DNA of 64,000 bases from JABMPU01 sp964457455. Lineage in GTDB: Bacteria; Cloacimonadota; Cloacimonadia; Cloacimonadales; TCS61. The position numbers and the translations under genes are program-made. Below are positions 39,186-49,349 of the stretch, piece by piece. Numbering within the stretch: the first letter of the stretch is position 1; the number at the start of each line of letters is the position of its first letter. The stretch is from the NCBI GenBank assembly GCA_964457455.1, contig CAYWJN010000001.1, positions 1-64,000 on the forward strand, written 5' to 3'. Under the pieces are notes generated by a model that was not told the DNA's origin, ran no database searches, and worked only from the letters and a program-made list of their open reading frames with translations.

Positions 39186-41228
39186 ATGAGTAGAAATGGT
39201 GTATTTACAAACATACTATATCAAATACAAGGGAGTAGCCTGGTCGCGCCCACGAGAGGGGCCGTTGTTGTTGGTGTCCCATTGAGGGTATCGAAAAAAA
39301 CTTATCATGGACCGATATTGGTAGGCGATCTGACTATTGACGCTACAGAAGACAATAAAATGAAATTAAATGATGCTGAGAAAATGCAGGCAAACGGTGA
39401 CATGAAATTGTTCATCAGAAAAGCTGGCGAAGAGGATCCTGCTGCTATTCAAATGTCAACAGCATATTATTTCAACACAAACCCCACTATCAGTAAAACA
39501 AATTATAATAATGATGGCATTGCGACCATAACGTTCCTCTCAACTGATTTCTTGCGACAGATTGGCAAAAACTATGGTGGCGCTAATTTAACCTATACTA
39601 TGGATGCTGGGGGTGAAATAGTTACGGTTGGAGGCTCAAACGCAACAAAATTTATGTCGCTATTAGAGGTTGGGCAATGTTTTTATCATGGAGACGATGA
39701 TAAGTATTACGAGATATTGTCTATTGATGTGGGCAATAGCCAGTTTACTCTTGTTGAGGTTGTAACAGGGGCATTGGCTGCCAGTGTGGATGATAGCATA
39801 TGGTATGATTATCTTGGGTCTAACATGAATACCCCGAAAGTCAGACGTCCTGTTCTCCTTTATGATATTATAGTTCAGAAAACAGACATTAGCGGACTTT
39901 ATACCATTACATCGGTTGGTGATCTCGTGGATAAGTTTGGATCGGAGAGTCTAGAAGACCCAGACAGCAATCTGGCTTTTGGTGCGTTTTTACATTTGGC
40001 CGCTAATGGTGGAGTCAATCAATTTAGGATTTATGCTATTCCTGTTGATGGGACCGACGCATTATCAACGATATTGGCTGCTAATACAAGTTGGGTTGCT
40101 GCCCAAGAGTCAATTAATGGGGTATCAACCGCATTCTTTATAGTTCCCCTAACAGACAATGAAACGGTTTTGAGCGGATTTAAAACCTGGGCAGAGACAC
40201 AGTCCGGAACAGACTATAAACGTGAGAAACAGGTATTTATTTCGGAAAAAGTAGTAAACGGGGGCAACGGACTTACCTATGGAGAAGATGGAGATGAATT
40301 TACTATCTCTGAAATTGCGGCGGCATCAGATGGATCAAAAACAGTGGTTACAATAGGGGCTGGCGAGGCCGCAGACATTAAAGCCGGAATGGTATTTTCT
40401 GCAACTTATGGCGGAATAACCGTTGAGTCTGATGTTATTGCTGTTGATACTTCGAATGACACATTTACTGTCAATAAAGATTATGGTAGTACCTTTGGAG
40501 ACCTTTCTGCGGAAGTATTATCCTGGCCACAGGATAGTCTATTCTGTGATAGTGGATATACTCCTCAAACTGATGCAGATACAGCGGTTACTGTTCCAAA
40601 TGGCTATGATAGTCAGCGAGTAGTATTATGTGGTCCATATTATGCAATGATGGGAGACACAAAACTATTTGGTTATCATATTGCTGTGATAGTGGCCGGT
40701 TATGTCTCTTCAAAAATATTGGGTTATGTATTCACTAATGATGCACTTCCTTTGATTACTTGGCTACCTACCATTAATTATTTCACAATAAATCAACTTG
40801 AGGCAATTAAAGACTCTGGGTGGTTTATGTTACACCAGGAAATGGAAGGGGCACCTATTGGTATTTATCATCAGAAAACAACCGCTCAGGCTATTCTTGA
40901 AAAAAAAGAGTTATCAATAGTAATCGTGACTGTCAGCGTTGCTCAGGCTATTAGATCAACCCTTAGACCACATGTGGCAAAAGGGGTAGATAATAGCATC
41001 TCCCACGAAGCAACTAATTCGGCTAAAAATAGGAGATATATCAAAAAATTGAATAACGATCTAGCTACTATCAGATATAAGTTTGTTAATGAAATAGAAT
41101 GTTTGGCTGACTTTAAAGTAATTGGAGTTGCTGCAAATGTGGTAAATAGAGATCAAGTCGATAACAAGGTTGAAATAAAGCATTATTATCCAGTCAACAG
41201 AATAAACAATTATATTTATATAGTGTGA
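39186..41228 (+). CDS. Tail sheath protein
   Basis: A 680-residue protein. The N-terminus (residues 10-36, YQIQGSSLVAPTRGAVVVGV) and the C-terminal block (VTVSVAQAIRSTLRPHVAKG, then YRFVN-like YKFVNEIE and a final VNRINNYIYIV) have the sheath organisation. An inserted Ig-like beta domain (about residues 370-460) interrupts the middle. It forms the contractile outer tube. Strong AAGGAG. Confidence 0.85.
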   Translation: MSRNGVFTNILYQIQGSSLVAPTRGAVVVGVPLRVSKKTYHGPILVGDLTIDATEDNKMKLNDAEKMQANGDMKLFIRKAGEEDPAAIQMSTAYYFNTNPTISKTNYNNDGIATITFLSTDFLRQIGKNYGGANLTYTMDAGGEIVTVGGSNATKFMSLLEVGQCFYHGDDDKYYEILSIDVGNSQFTLVEVVTGALAASVDDSIWYDYLGSNMNTPKVRRPVLLYDIIVQKTDISGLYTITSVGDLVDKFGSESLEDPDSNLAFGAFLHLAANGGVNQFRIYAIPVDGTDALSTILAANTSWVAAQESINGVSTAFFIVPLTDNETVLSGFKTWAETQSGTDYKREKQVFISEKVVNGGNGLTYGEDGDEFTISEIAAASDGSKTVVTIGAGEAADIKAGMVFSATYGGITVESDVIAVDTSNDTFTVNKDYGSTFGDLSAEVLSWPQDSLFCDSGYTPQTDADTAVTVPNGYDSQRVVLCGPYYAMMGDTKLFGYHIAVIVAGYVSSKILGYVFTNDALPLITWLPTINYFTINQLEAIKDSGWFMLHQEMEGAPIGIYHQKTTAQAILEKKELSIVIVTVSVAQAIRSTLRPHVAKGVDNSISHEATNSAKNRRYIKKLNNDLATIRYKFVNEIECLADFKVIGVAANVVNRDQVDNKVEIKHYYPVNRINNYIYIV

Positions 41229-41238
41229 GGGAGCAAAT

Positions 41239-41853
41239 ATGGTACCTACATTAGATGAAAGTTTAAACCCCAACGAACCCATTGGTGGGCAAGCGAACTC
41301 CATAGAATTCATCGGGGGCGATGGTATTATCGTCGCTCCCGGTCCTGCTTTGCTTGCAAATATGTCAACCTATGGTTATGGAGTAATAGACTTAAAACCT
41401 ATTGGGTTATTGCAAGGGTTGGATGTCAACACATTTAAAAGAGTCAATAAAACAAGTGAGCTTGGCACACATGCTCGATACAACACAACAAGTAGGGGCG
41501 ACAAGGTTATTGCCATACCGCGGATAATAACCAAACAGAGCAATCTCTTGAAAGCGATGTATAACTTTTTGTTAGATGTTGAACATGGTGAAAATTCTGA
41601 CGAGCCATGGACAGTAGAGACGGGAGATTATCCGTATGGAAATATCTGGAAAAACATTGACCATCCATTATTCAAAAAACCCACAGGTTTACTTATTGAG
41701 ATGATGAACGGCAAAAGAGAATTGTTGATGCTAGCCTATTTGGAAAACGTATTAATCCAGCAAATGAGCGATGTTGTGGCAGAAGGACAAAGAGGCCTAG
41801 CCGAAAATGTTGTGATCAAGTGGGCAAAAACAAGATATTTGCCAATAACATAG
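41239..41853 (+). CDS. Tail tube-like protein 1
   Basis: A 204-residue protein right after the sheath, the usual place of the tail tube. Its ending GQRGLAENVVIKWAKTRYLP parallels GQRGVMQSATFVWEKTEPLP in the next gene, so the two are distant paralogs. One may be the main tube subunit and the other a tube initiator or terminator. Confidence 0.65.
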   Translation: MVPTLDESLNPNEPIGGQANSIEFIGGDGIIVAPGPALLANMSTYGYGVIDLKPIGLLQGLDVNTFKRVNKTSELGTHARYNTTSRGDKVIAIPRIITKQSNLLKAMYNFLLDVEHGENSDEPWTVETGDYPYGNIWKNIDHPLFKKPTGLLIEMMNGKRELLMLAYLENVLIQQMSDVVAEGQRGLAENVVIKWAKTRYLPIT

Positions 41854-41863
41854 GAGAAACAAT

Positions 41864-42454
41864 ATGAAAACAGTGCAGGAAGTAATAGATAATCCTACAT
41901 ATCCTATTATAGAAGGCTTGATCAGTCCAAATTTATTAAGTGGTGATGAAGTTATGTTGGCCGTCGCTGATCCCCAGGAAAACGACGGTGATCCACTTCT
42001 TTCGGATTATCATATCATTGGAATGATATCAACTCAACAGTGGACTGCAGGTCGTGGAGTAACAACCGTTGGGGAGATTGGTTCAAAGGCTTTGTATACT
42101 TTGTTAACCGATGGAGACGAGAGATTGGCTGTTAATCGATTAATATTATTCAAGGACCTATTAAAATCAATTTACGATGTATTGGAATATGATGGAGAAC
42201 TAACTAATACGCAGATATTTCTTGATTTAGACAGCGATCTATTTGATAGACCAGTTAATTTAATGTTGATTTTCTTCGAAAATAATGCTGACAATAACTA
42301 TTTAACGGGAAGATCAATAGCGCAGTTATTGCGACTTAAAAATGCTATTCCCGAAAGAGCGAGTATGGGCTTCAAGGCTGGTCAGCGAGGGGTTATGCAG
42401 TCGGCTACATTTGTCTGGGAAAAAACCGAGCCATTGCCGGTGGGGACACCATAA
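41864..42454 (+). CDS. Tail tube-like protein 2
   Basis: A 196-residue paralog of the preceding protein. It has the same overall length, a middle LFDRPVNLMLIFFEN block corresponding to LFKKPTGLLIEMMN, and the shared GQRG ending. A second tube-like subunit. Confidence 0.65.
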   Translation: MKTVQEVIDNPTYPIIEGLISPNLLSGDEVMLAVADPQENDGDPLLSDYHIIGMISTQQWTAGRGVTTVGEIGSKALYTLLTDGDERLAVNRLILFKDLLKSIYDVLEYDGELTNTQIFLDLDSDLFDRPVNLMLIFFENNADNNYLTGRSIAQLLRLKNAIPERASMGFKAGQRGVMQSATFVWEKTEPLPVGTP

Positions 42455-42471
42455 TAACAGGAGAATAATAT

Positions 42472-42957
42472 ATGGATATTGACAAAATAAAGAAAGACAA
42501 AGAGCGAGATCAGAAGAAAATAAAAAGTATAGATAATACCACGGCAAAAGAGAAAGAACAGGGAGAAATTAATAGAATTATTGACTGTGAGATAAGTGGA
42601 AAGCCGATTGAAGTAGACCATACGATATGCAACGGCAAAATATTCTTTACATTGAGGGAGATAACTTCGAAGATGGCACTGCGATGCGAAGGGCTGATAT
42701 TCAGGGAGCCAGTTATTGGAACGATACCATCAATAACTAACCAGATTTCAGTGGCAGCTTATCTGGCCAAATATAACGATAAAGATTTTGTTGCGAGCCA
42801 GGGAAATAAATTTGAACAGGAAGAAGGATTAAAAGAACGCATAGAATTCGTTTCCAAAATGAAGTTTAATATTCGCAATATAATTCTTGAGAAGAAAGGA
42901 GAGTTTCAAGAATTACTAAAAAAAGCATTTTCATCTGATAACTTAAAAAATTTATAA
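42472..42957 (+). CDS. Tail assembly chaperone candidate
   Basis: A 161-residue protein with a charged N-terminus and a mixed fold, between tube and tape-measure genes where tail assembly chaperones occur. There is no in-frame extension or visible slippery site linking it to the next gene. Its stop codon lies immediately before the inverted repeat 42958-43011. Confidence 0.5.
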   Translation: MDIDKIKKDKERDQKKIKSIDNTTAKEKEQGEINRIIDCEISGKPIEVDHTICNGKIFFTLREITSKMALRCEGLIFREPVIGTIPSITNQISVAAYLAKYNDKDFVASQGNKFEQEEGLKERIEFVSKMKFNIRNIILEKKGEFQELLKKAFSSDNLKNL

Positions 42958-43011
42958 GCACTCCCGCAGGCTGGGCGCGGGTAAAAATGTTATCAATTTC
43001 TCCGGGAGTGC
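42958..43011 (+). promoter_or_regulatory. RNA structure enclosing a start codon
   Basis: GCACTCCCG (42958-42966) is perfectly complementary to CGGGAGTGC (43003-43011). The enclosed loop holds the ATG of the next gene (42987). A competing inner stem, CCCGC/GCGGG (42963-42967 with 42977-42981), covers the only purine-rich sequence before that ATG. This would couple translation of 42987 to ribosomes arriving from 42472-42957. Confidence 0.5.
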
Positions 43012-43229
43012 AAATAAATCGAAATAGTCCAGCGTTTTATCTGCTAAAACACTTTTATGAGAAAGAGGCCTTAGCAGATATAGTTCGTGCCAGATTACCA
43101 TATCTGGAAGATAGGCAAAAGGCTATAGAATTATTATCCTCGCTTATTTACCCACCATTGGAAACAATAAAGAAAAATGAAATCAATAATTTAATGCACA
43201 AAATGAATTATTTTCTTGGAGATGAATAG
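42987..43229 (+). CDS. Small tail assembly protein
   Basis: An 80-residue helical protein directly before the tape measure, the usual place of the second tail assembly chaperone. There is no good ribosome site and the start lies in the hairpin above, so expression is probably coupled. It overlaps the next gene by one base at TAGTG. Confidence 0.5.
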   Translation: MLSISPGVQINRNSPAFYLLKHFYEKEALADIVRARLPYLEDRQKAIELLSSLIYPPLETIKKNEINNLMHKMNYFLGDE

Positions 43230-45826
43230 TGGCAAATATGGACGATGTTGTAAAAGAGTTAAGAACTGGCTTCGGATTACTGTCTAAAGATATACAGTTG
43301 TTAATTCGTTCCGGCGGAGAAGCCATGAGAATGGGGGCAACATCAGCTACTAAAATTCATGGCACCATGAGAGAAGCGATGAATATAGCTTCCGAATCAC
43401 CAAGATCATTTATGCAGGAAACCTTTAGCAAACAGTTTAATCGACCAGCATTATGGTCACGAGATATTGTGGCTCTCTCTGGAGTTCAGCCAGAATATAT
43501 GGATATGACACGGCGAGAAGCCGAATACTACGCAGCAAAGCATTGGGGACAAAGAGGTCAGTATCTGGCAGCAACGGGGGCCGAAATAGCCGCATGGTCA
43601 ATGGGAATTGTCCCCGGGGCAATTTATTCATTTGGGGTGCGCCCTTTGATAGATAAATATATAGGCAGAAAGCATGATTGGTGGAATTTTCTTGATAGAT
43701 CCGGCAAGAATAATATTCTAGCTGGACAGAGTTCAAACCGGATTACTTATACTGGGTGGGATGACTCTCAATTAACGGAATTGTCCAGATTTATGACCAC
43801 ATCACACCGCGGGTATGGGTTTAAACGAGATGAAGCCGATAATATCTTTAAAATGGCTGACCAGCAAGGATATTTTAAAAAGACAGGAGATGTCGAAACA
43901 TTTAAGCGATCTTACAGAGAATTATTGGAGGGCGTTAAAGAAATTATGCAGACAATGCATACTTCTTATACAGAAGCAACTCAGGTAATGTCCGATATTA
44001 GTTCAATGCAAATATCCAATCCCGCAGGGTACATCAAGGGACTTAATGTAGCATCAGCATACTCAGGATTATCTGCACAACAATTAACCTCATGGAGCAA
44101 GGACACCGCGAGGAGAATATATTCCACTTACGGTATACCCATGTCTACCGGAGGTGAATTGGCATTAAATATTGTTCAAGACAAGGACACTTCTGGATTA
44201 AAAAGTTGGGGATTGAATGAAATTATGTCAAATCCTATATATTTTGCTGCATTATCAGACTATAAGGACGGGGAATTAACTTTAAACGAGGAGGTCTTAA
44301 ATAAGTTTTTAACTGGTCAGATAGGAGTAGGAGGACTATCTGAAAGAGCGGCAGAATATTTCCGGGGAGGCAATATTATGGATAAATATATTGCTCTACA
44401 GACAGGAATGCCCGGATTGTTAGAACAAATTGGACCCAACCGGTCTGGGGAAATTATGTCATCGCTGGCGTTGACCAAAGCGCGGATGATAGTTGACCAA
44501 ATGTATCCAGATGATAGTAAAGAAAGAACTAATGCAATGCGCTTTACTCTTGAGAATATGGGATTAAATCAGGGGCAGATCAATGCTTCAATGAAATTAT
44601 ATAAAGGAGAATACGATAAAAATCTTGCATTAGAACTAAAAAAGTATAGAAAAGGGGAAAAGACTGTATGGGAAGAGTTAGACGATGTAATATTCACCCC
44701 CATAAGTAATCTTATTGAGGACGTGACAAGACCCCAAAATGAATTGTTCTCAATATTAGCAAGTGACCCAAGCAGAGCAGAACAAATGTATATTGAATTA
44801 AGGGAAAAATACGGGATAGAAAAGCCACCAAAATATCTAACATATGGAGGCGTGGGGGGTCATATGCCTTATGCGAGCATGCTGTTTGCAGCGATTCAAT
44901 CTGGAGAGTATGAAGGATTAGCTGATGAGGTTATGGATAGGGTTGGTTTTGGCGATAAAGATTTCTGGCGAGCAAATAAAAAAACTATTATGCAATTGTA
45001 TAAACAGGGGTATGTTCGAGATAAGGGAAACTGGTTTTCTCCATGGAGAACAAAAAAAGAAGTAACCAGGCAAGCAAAAATTCTGGAAAGATTTTCAGAG
45101 GGGATGATATCAGGGAAATATGATGACATGGGAGGAATCCTAAAAAGTAAGGATGCAGAAGCTTTATTGGGTGCGATAGGGGAGGCAAGACGCAAGGGTG
45201 AAGACGTAGATGTAGCAATGTTGTTTGGAAAATTAGGGTATTTGGAACAAGAAGATATAACCGATGAGGATATGGCGACATTCTTGAGATCCGTCCACAT
45301 GTATGCTGACATAAAGGGCGTCCATGTTGATACATCTTTCATAGGTTTGATGGGACAGTCTCCTGGTGGACTCTATGGAAAATGGGCAGGAGACTTAGAA
45401 TATTTATCAAGGAGAGGTAGTAGTCGAACCAGAGAACTGTTGTCAACATCAGAAGGACAAAGGTTATTTACCGAAATAGCTGTTGACCTAAAAACAAAAA
45501 GCTTTCCATGGGATGAGATAAGAGCGGATGTTCATAAAGAATTTATAAAACTAACTGATAAGAGTGTTTCTCCCGGGGCACTAGATCCTCTATTTGATGA
45601 TGTTAATAGTTTGTTGGTCTCACACCATGGGTCTATTACAGGCGCTCAAGCATTTTTGGACAAAAAAGACCTTGATCAAAAAGATAGAATGACAGAGGTT
45701 TCTGGAATTTACAAAGGGCAATGGGGGGATGTTATAACATTGTTCAATAATTTATTGATAGCGGCCGAACAACATAAAACGGCGACCAGAGAAATATTAG
45801 CCGAAGTCAGAGCATGGAAGGGATAA
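43229..45826 (+). CDS. Tape measure protein
   Basis: An 865-residue, mostly helical protein starting at GTG 43229 (ATG 43238 is possible). One hydrophobic segment (about residues 110-135, LAATGAEIAAWSMGIVPGAIY). No lytic domain is visible. Position after the tail chaperone genes and before hub genes fits a tape measure, though it is short for a long tail. Confidence 0.65.
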   Translation: MANMDDVVKELRTGFGLLSKDIQLLIRSGGEAMRMGATSATKIHGTMREAMNIASESPRSFMQETFSKQFNRPALWSRDIVALSGVQPEYMDMTRREAEYYAAKHWGQRGQYLAATGAEIAAWSMGIVPGAIYSFGVRPLIDKYIGRKHDWWNFLDRSGKNNILAGQSSNRITYTGWDDSQLTELSRFMTTSHRGYGFKRDEADNIFKMADQQGYFKKTGDVETFKRSYRELLEGVKEIMQTMHTSYTEATQVMSDISSMQISNPAGYIKGLNVASAYSGLSAQQLTSWSKDTARRIYSTYGIPMSTGGELALNIVQDKDTSGLKSWGLNEIMSNPIYFAALSDYKDGELTLNEEVLNKFLTGQIGVGGLSERAAEYFRGGNIMDKYIALQTGMPGLLEQIGPNRSGEIMSSLALTKARMIVDQMYPDDSKERTNAMRFTLENMGLNQGQINASMKLYKGEYDKNLALELKKYRKGEKTVWEELDDVIFTPISNLIEDVTRPQNELFSILASDPSRAEQMYIELREKYGIEKPPKYLTYGGVGGHMPYASMLFAAIQSGEYEGLADEVMDRVGFGDKDFWRANKKTIMQLYKQGYVRDKGNWFSPWRTKKEVTRQAKILERFSEGMISGKYDDMGGILKSKDAEALLGAIGEARRKGEDVDVAMLFGKLGYLEQEDITDEDMATFLRSVHMYADIKGVHVDTSFIGLMGQSPGGLYGKWAGDLEYLSRRGSSRTRELLSTSEGQRLFTEIAVDLKTKSFPWDEIRADVHKEFIKLTDKSVSPGALDPLFDDVNSLLVSHHGSITGAQAFLDKKDLDQKDRMTEVSGIYKGQWGDVITLFNNLLIAAEQHKTATREILAEVRAWKG

Positions 45827-45829
45827 ATA

Positions 45830-46765
45830 ATGGAAATATTATTCACTGATGGAGAGACAAGAAATTATCCGCGGGCAGTAATATCGGTGGGTAGATCAAA
45901 TTCATCTGATTTTATATTAACATCGGTAACCCAGAAAAGATCTGAACAAATTGCGGTCAATCATCATTATGATGATTATAAAATAGGCATTAAAAATAAG
46001 ATCATAGAGCCATATAAATTTAGTGGGATTGTGATTGACACAAAAAATACTACATGGGAGACGCAATTTATTGAGAATTATAAAAACCTCTGGAGAGCCA
46101 GCGTATGTTTGGGGTCTCAGGATAAGTCTGCACAAAGGAAGGATACATATGTATCAGTCGTATATAAAGGCATTCAGATAAATGGTTATATGGTTGATAT
46201 GTCTATCATGTCAAACAATACAGGTTTATCTTATTTTTCGTTTACTCTGATTCCCTTGGGGAATCCGGTGGAGAACTTGGCTGGCGAAATAGATTATATT
46301 GATAAGGCTGATATATCTAATGTTCAAAGAGAGGATAATAAGGCATCTATATTTATGAGTAATAAGCCCATAGAAGAACAACCAATGAGAGAGTTCTCTC
46401 TACAATCGATCAATAAATACTTCTTGGAAAAATATCAATTCACAGGTGTATATGGGGGGATTACTAGTTTTGGGAGTTATCCCGATACCTATATTTTTGG
46501 TTTAATATTACCGGATACAAAAGAGAGCGTAATAGTAGAAGGTGTTGAATATTCATGGAAGCACCTATTTAATAAATATTATCGCGAAAAATGGAGTGTA
46601 AAGAATTTATATAGGGATCAGAAAGTGCATATTGTATATAAAAACAGGGTGGCCACGGGTTATATTATGAGTTTAACGGATAATGTGAAGGCCGGGGAAA
46701 CATTCTCAAGAGTAGAACTACGAATGTTGGTAAAAAGTGATTATGCTGACATGGGGGGGCATTAA
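45830..46765 (+). CDS. Tail tip or hub protein
   Basis: A 311-residue beta-rich protein. Position between tape measure and hub suggests the distal tail or baseplate hub adaptor. Its TAA overlaps the next ATG at 46765. No motif recognised beyond this. Confidence 0.5.
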   Translation: MEILFTDGETRNYPRAVISVGRSNSSDFILTSVTQKRSEQIAVNHHYDDYKIGIKNKIIEPYKFSGIVIDTKNTTWETQFIENYKNLWRASVCLGSQDKSAQRKDTYVSVVYKGIQINGYMVDMSIMSNNTGLSYFSFTLIPLGNPVENLAGEIDYIDKADISNVQREDNKASIFMSNKPIEEQPMREFSLQSINKYFLEKYQFTGVYGGITSFGSYPDTYIFGLILPDTKESVIVEGVEYSWKHLFNKYYREKWSVKNLYRDQKVHIVYKNRVATGYIMSLTDNVKAGETFSRVELRMLVKSDYADMGGH

Positions 46766-48705
46766 TGAGAGGTGTTGATCTGAATACCGTTTGCTACTTG
46801 GAGGGAATAAAGGTCCCAATGATGAAAATAAGTATATCCATGCATGAGAATAATCTGTGTGTAGCCACAATTACCTTGCCCCAAGTGGGGAAACTGTCGG
46901 AGATCAAGGACGGTACAATCATAACGGTATTCTATTACGATTGTGATTCAGAGGTCTACCGATTATTATTTGACGGTGTAACCACGGGTGTTACCTATAA
47001 TAGGCAAAGAGACCTTAGGACGAGATCTATATTAGCCGTTGGACAGAATAAATATCTGAACGATCTGCCATCTCAATATTTATCCGCTCTTGAGTTCGAG
47101 AATTTTTTTCAATTAGTTGGTTCATATGAATTTTATGGTATGGATGATGCAAATATGGGGACAACCGTGATAAACAACGCTATAAAAAATGCTTTTCAGA
47201 TATTTAATCTCGGAGATCCTGTTAAACTTAATGTTGTTGATTATTTTGATAAAGTTTTATCCCTATTAAAGGATTCGTGGGAATATTATTATAAAAATAT
47301 CAACAAGAGACTGAAAATTAGTCGCGATCATGTTTATGTTGATGAAGATTTGTTTAAAGAATTTTATAGGGCGGAGGGGTTGACCAACTTTCTGGAATCT
47401 ACCAATATGGATGTCATATTGAACAATGAAACACCATTGGATGGTATTTTGAGAAAACTAATGCATGTGGGATACCGCTATATCAACATTGGTTGTCCCG
47501 CCTATAATGATAAGGGAGTGGAGAAAATACTGTCTGGGCTAAAAATCCAAACAAATGATAAATCGATGGCTAAATATGTATTGCTGCCCGATATATTAAA
47601 TGTCGCTCCTCCCAAATGTAATGTCTTTATTGCCGGTGATGATGTAGAATTGTTAAATGACAATATCCGGAGCACCCCCATAACGCGACTACGCCATGTC
47701 TATAAAATATTCGATAATAATCTTTTCAGTCGAGAATCGCCCGGGGATTTAAAGGAAAATAAGTATAATCTGACAGATGAAGAATATGAATTTGGGATAC
47801 GGGGAGCAATTGAGATAAAGAGTTATCTGTTTAATAGAATAATTGGAGAAGACATTCTAAAACCTGAAGAAATTGCTGAACAACAAAGCAATATTGTTTG
47901 GCAAAACCTCTGTGATTATGAATTTATGAAAAAACGATATTCACAGAACATCCTGCAATGTTCATTTCCAGAATTACACCCCTATGGAGTAGTGGGATTT
48001 CCGAGCATTGTCTATGATGTACCACAGGATGCTGTTTATTATGGAATATTATCCAGCGTAAATATAATGATAGATCAGTCTGCGGGAAAAACCGGGACAC
48101 AAATTGAGATGACTAATGTCAGAAAAATAACCAGTCTGACAGATATCGGTTTGATCAATCCATTTCTGGAGAGGGAAGTATTTACAAATATTAATAAGAT
48201 ATACGATTATTGCTACAATCCTATTCTTACTGGTTCTAAAGGGGTTGCAGCCAAAGTAGTTGAAAGCGAATATTCTCCCGGTATTTTGGGAATGATAGGT
48301 TATATTCCCATAACAGAACATTCGAATGATCTAAAACTACTAAAAAGGAGAAAACGCGAAAAAAGAACTGGCTCCGAGGTAGTAAACAGCGTTAATGCTA
48401 TAAAAACAAATCATCAAGATTTATTTAAAAAAGATGGGTATTGTAAACGAGAAATCATTACATTTGGAGAATATTTGTATTCAAGAGGACTGATAACACG
48501 AGATAATACCCCTAAGAGTATATATGAATTGAAATATAAGAAAATTATACCCGATATGGCATCAGAAGTTACAGATCAAGTGAAAACGTTAGAAGAGCAT
48601 GGAACAACTGTCGTGCCAGATGGGACGGTATTTATAACGGAGAGGCGAGATAAAATCCTGGAATTACTAGAAGAATATGGAGACGATATATTGCCAAGGA
48701 GATAA
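46765..48705 (+). CDS. Baseplate hub protein
   Basis: A 646-residue protein. The N-terminal 130 residues (VPMMKISISMHENNLCVATI, then DGTIITVFYYD and RLLFDGVTTGV) have the pattern of the beta-barrel in gp27/gp44-type hub proteins. The remainder is mixed, with a very charged linker near residues 530-540. It probably forms the central hub of the baseplate. Confidence 0.6.
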   Translation: MRGVDLNTVCYLEGIKVPMMKISISMHENNLCVATITLPQVGKLSEIKDGTIITVFYYDCDSEVYRLLFDGVTTGVTYNRQRDLRTRSILAVGQNKYLNDLPSQYLSALEFENFFQLVGSYEFYGMDDANMGTTVINNAIKNAFQIFNLGDPVKLNVVDYFDKVLSLLKDSWEYYYKNINKRLKISRDHVYVDEDLFKEFYRAEGLTNFLESTNMDVILNNETPLDGILRKLMHVGYRYINIGCPAYNDKGVEKILSGLKIQTNDKSMAKYVLLPDILNVAPPKCNVFIAGDDVELLNDNIRSTPITRLRHVYKIFDNNLFSRESPGDLKENKYNLTDEEYEFGIRGAIEIKSYLFNRIIGEDILKPEEIAEQQSNIVWQNLCDYEFMKKRYSQNILQCSFPELHPYGVVGFPSIVYDVPQDAVYYGILSSVNIMIDQSAGKTGTQIEMTNVRKITSLTDIGLINPFLEREVFTNINKIYDYCYNPILTGSKGVAAKVVESEYSPGILGMIGYIPITEHSNDLKLLKRRKREKRTGSEVVNSVNAIKTNHQDLFKKDGYCKREIITFGEYLYSRGLITRDNTPKSIYELKYKKIIPDMASEVTDQVKTLEEHGTTVVPDGTVFITERRDKILELLEEYGDDILPRR

Positions 48706-48706
48706 T

Positions 48707-49348
48707 ATGGAATATAATGATGTCCTAAAGAAATATCAACCTTTAATTAATTCAACTGTCAATAGATTTTCTGGGAGCACAATACCTAAAAACCTGTTAA
48801 GATTGCAGGCGGAAATATTAGTCGGAGAAGCTCTCAATACTTTTGATCCCCAAAAAGGTCCATTGGCTAACCATGTGAGCAATTATATGAAATCGATGAA
48901 TAGGTTTGTGAATGAAGCGAGTCCTATATATATTCCTGAAGAAAGATCGCAGAAATTTGGCAAATTCACATCCGAGGTGGCTACCTTTGAGGAGAAGGTC
49001 GGACGAAAGCCAACCTACGAGGAAATGGCTGACAGATTAAAGATGGGTATTGGCGACATAAAAAGATTATCAGAGGAAACTGGCAGAAAATTAACATCAG
49101 ATATCTCTTTTGCAGACAATATCACAATGGCTTTTGATCCCACATTCAATGAAAAAAACTTCTTGGATATGGTTTATAATAAACTTGAGAATTCTGACGA
49201 AAAGAAAATATTGGCACTAACTTATGGGATACACGGATATCCAAGATTGTCAACTAATGAGCAGATTGCTCAACGGGTAGGGGTGTCAGAATCTACAATA
49301 AGGCGGAAAAAAGATAACATTATTACAGTAATGAGGAAATTGAAATAA
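48707..49348 (+). CDS. Sigma-70-like factor inside the tail cluster
   Basis: A 213-residue protein from ATG 48707 after AAGGAGAT. AFNTFDPQKG-like residues (43-51, LNTFDPQKG) correspond to the start of sigma region 2, KVGRKPTYEEMADRL (97-111) to region 3, and LSTNEQIAQRVGVSESTIRRKKD (181-203) to the region 4 helix-turn-helix that contacts -35 DNA. Region 2 is weak. Sigma factors direct RNA polymerase to promoters. Its place between hub and baseplate genes is unusual. It could switch late transcription, or be carried in the virion. Confidence 0.7.
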   Translation: MEYNDVLKKYQPLINSTVNRFSGSTIPKNLLRLQAEILVGEALNTFDPQKGPLANHVSNYMKSMNRFVNEASPIYIPEERSQKFGKFTSEVATFEEKVGRKPTYEEMADRLKMGIGDIKRLSEETGRKLTSDISFADNITMAFDPTFNEKNFLDMVYNKLENSDEKKILALTYGIHGYPRLSTNEQIAQRVGVSESTIRRKKDNIITVMRKLK

Positions 49349-49349
49349 A

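Noticed and set aside
42472..43229. Programmed frameshift between the two tail assembly genes.
   Set aside because: The first gene ends 29 bases before the second begins, and I saw no slippery heptamer with an extended overlapping frame.
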